Below are positions 62,652 through 64,000 of a stretch of 64,000 nt of DNA, piece by piece. The number at the start of each line of letters is the position of its first letter. Within the stretch, counting starts at the first letter, position 1. Position numbers and translations under genes: made by a program. Origin of the DNA: Paenimyroides ummariense (lineage in GTDB: Bacteria > Bacteroidota > Bacteroidia > Flavobacteriales > Flavobacteriaceae); assembly GCF_900115115.1 (NCBI RefSeq), contig NZ_FOVI01000004.1:1-64000 (forward strand), written 5' to 3'. The notes beneath the pieces were generated by a model. It had not been told where the DNA came from. It did not search any database and saw nothing but the letters and a program-made list of their open reading frames with translations.

Positions 62652-63848
62652 ATGAAATTTGGAATTATCCGCGAAGGTAAAACTCCACCAGACAAACGCG
62701 TTGTTTTTTCTCCACAAGAATTATTATCAGTAAAAAACACGTATCCAACCGCCACATTTAAAGTAGAAAGTTCACCGATAAGAGTATTTAAAGATGAAGA
62801 ATACCAAGCATTAGGTTTCGATGTTAGCGATGATATGACCGATTGTGATGTGCTTTTTGGAGTTAAAGAAGTTCCTGTAGATCAGTTAATTACTAACAAA
62901 ACGTATTTCTTTTTTTCTCATACCATTAAAAAACAAGCATACAATAAAAAGTTGTTACAAGCATGTTTACAGAAAAATATTCGACTAATTGACCATGAAA
63001 CGTTGGTTGATATAAATGGTACACGTTTGATTGGTTTTGGTCGTTATGCCGGAATTGTTGGTGCTTACAACGCTTTTAGAGCCTTTGGAATTAAGTTTGA
63101 ATTGTTCAACCTGAAAAAAGCCGAAGAATTAAAATCTCAAAACGATTTAATTGAACGTTTAAACAGAGCCTACCTACCGCCTATCAAAGTTGTTTTAACC
63201 GGTAAAGGTAAAGTTGGTTTTGGTGCGAAGGAAATTTTAGATGGCATGAAAATGAAAGAGGTTTCAATTGAAAAATTCTTGACTAAAGAGTTTGATGAGC
63301 CTGTTTACGTTCATATTGATGTGGAAGATTATTACAGAAAAATTGATGGTACCGAAGGATCTTTTGAAGATTTTAAAAAGAATCCGTCAGCTTACGAAAG
63401 TGATTTTGAAAAATTCTCGAAAGTTGCAGATATTTTTATTGCAGGACATTTTTATAAAGACGGATCGCCTAAAATATTAACCAAAGAAATGCTTAACAGT
63501 GCCCATAACAATATTAAAGTTGTAGCAGATATTTCTTGTGATATTGATGGGCCGATTGATAGTACCATTCGTGTTTCTACAATTGCCGATCCTATTTACG
63601 GTTATTATCCGCGCGAAAATAAAGAAGTTTCGGTAGATCATCCCGCAGCAGTTGTTGTTATGGCGGTTGATAATTTACCGTGTGAACTACCTAAAGATGC
63701 CAGCGAAGGTTTCGGTGAAATGTTTATACAGCATATTATTCCTGCATTTTTTAATAACGATAAAGATCAGATTTTAGAAAGAGGAACAATTTGTGAAAAT
63801 GGTAAGTTAACCGAACGTTTTTCTTATCTTGAAGATTTTGTAAAGTAA
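62652..63848 (+). CDS. Saccharopine-dehydrogenase/AlaDH-PNT-family NAD(P) oxidoreductase
   Basis: 398 aa. N-terminal AlaDh_PNT_N domain (FGIIREGKTPPDKRVVFSPQEL), an atypical Rossmann segment (KVVLTGKGKVGFGAKEILDGM, glycines spaced GxGxxGxGA) and the C-terminal VVADISCDIDGPIDST...HPAAVVVMAVDNLPCELPKDAS typical of lysine-forming saccharopine dehydrogenases and LKR-type proteins. Likely acts on lysine/saccharopine or a related amino acid; alanine dehydrogenase is less likely. Precise reaction by family only. Confidence 0.65.
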   Translation: MKFGIIREGKTPPDKRVVFSPQELLSVKNTYPTATFKVESSPIRVFKDEEYQALGFDVSDDMTDCDVLFGVKEVPVDQLITNKTYFFFSHTIKKQAYNKKLLQACLQKNIRLIDHETLVDINGTRLIGFGRYAGIVGAYNAFRAFGIKFELFNLKKAEELKSQNDLIERLNRAYLPPIKVVLTGKGKVGFGAKEILDGMKMKEVSIEKFLTKEFDEPVYVHIDVEDYYRKIDGTEGSFEDFKKNPSAYESDFEKFSKVADIFIAGHFYKDGSPKILTKEMLNSAHNNIKVVADISCDIDGPIDSTIRVSTIADPIYGYYPRENKEVSVDHPAAVVVMAVDNLPCELPKDASEGFGEMFIQHIIPAFFNNDKDQILERGTICENGKLTERFSYLEDFVK

Positions 63849-63880
63849 TATTTATCAACTAACAATTAAAATATACAACT

Positions 63881-64000
63881 ATGAAAAAAATCGTTTTAAT
63901 GCTAACTGTTCTTTTAAGTATTTCAGTTAATGCACAAGAAAGTCAAGCAGATGGAAGAAGAATAGATGCAAAGGCGTTGATAGAAAAAACACATAAAACG
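63881..64000 (+). CDS. Secreted protein, N-terminal part, cut by the window end
   Basis: Forty codons are visible. Signal peptide (MKKIVLMLTVLLSISVNAQ) then ESQADGRRIDAKALIEKTHK. Too short to identify. It starts 32 bp after the previous gene with no obvious promoter, so it may be co-transcribed. Confidence 0.7.
   Translation, partial: MKKIVLMLTVLLSISVNAQESQADGRRIDAKALIEKTHKT

Overview
The window is 64 kb of an AT-rich chromosome from Bacteroidota, almost certainly family Flavobacteriaceae (a Myroides/Flavobacterium-like organism; I cannot fix the genus). The reasons are promoters whose -7 box reads TAnnTTTG in place of a sigma70 -10 box, almost no Shine-Dalgarno sequences, flavobacterial family content (DUF6048/DUF6452 pair, 2TM-domain proteins, LVIVD proteins, fused alpha/beta E1 dehydrogenase, TSP3-OmpA porin), and the surface B12 uptake pair BtuB/BtuG. 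The window starts inside a 5S rRNA gene, so an rRNA operon lies just upstream. Most genes are core chromosomal genes. I see no insertion sequence, prophage, CRISPR array, tRNA or recognisable defence island.

Layout. 1-0.46 kb: 5S 3' end, its terminator and a structured intergenic element resembling flavobacterial Flavo-1-type RNA. 0.46-9.4 kb: glmM (minus), a secreted protein of unknown function, an AcpH-like phosphodiesterase, a ClC channel, a DUF2695 protein, uvrA and a LOG-family protein. 9.5-14.5 kb: histidine degradation (hutI, hutG), a glycosyltransferase and the E2 acyltransferase of a 2-oxo acid dehydrogenase. 14.6-21.4 kb: a vitamin B12 region, with a cobalamin riboswitch driving btuB-btuG on the minus strand and a BtuF/BtuC-like ABC importer pair on the plus strand. 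21.5-29.5 kb: a Usp protein, mnmE, an unusual J-domain membrane fusion, and an OmpR/histidine-kinase pair followed by a Usp-like protein, a lipocalin-like protein and a DUF1275 membrane protein. 29.5-30 kb: non-coding DNA with a 21-bp tandem repeat and REP-like fragments.

30-38 kb: DUF6048, DUF6452, rlmD, ornithine aminotransferase, a 2-oxoglutarate/Fe(II)-type oxygenase, and a TetR gene divergent from the fused E1 of a branched-chain-type 2-oxo acid dehydrogenase, with two palindromes between them; the matching E2 is at 13.2 kb. 38-43 kb: purC, a nitroreductase, a secreted CxxCxxCxxC heavy-metal-associated protein, a frameshifted membrane gene, an NdpA-like nucleoid protein and a PRiA4-ORF3-like protein. 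43-46 kb: a LytS-type kinase, a 2TM protein, a LytTR regulator and a thioredoxin-like protein. 46-53 kb: lysA, a Tat-exported alkaline phosphatase, a pabA/trpG amidotransferase, beta-propeller-type secreted proteins and a pair of LVIVD proteins. 53-64 kb: uvrB, an OmpA porin, two small genes, an EamA transporter, a NUDIX hydrolase, a Sua5/YciO protein, a PcrA/UvrD helicase, a membrane protein, a small lipoprotein, a lysine/saccharopine-dehydrogenase-like enzyme and the truncated start of a secreted protein.

Convergent genes are packed tightly, and several bidirectional terminators contain a stop codon of a flanking gene. Many annotatable open frames carry false N-terminal extensions; I shortened these where a -7 promoter box lies inside the extension or where a signal peptide starts at an internal Met. 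The candidates most worth a second look are the BtuB/BtuG riboswitch operon, the J-domain/DUF805-like fusion, the kinase carrying a copy of the neighbouring 2TM domain, the TetR palindromes, the 21-bp in-frame repeat, and the frameshifted gene at 41 kb.
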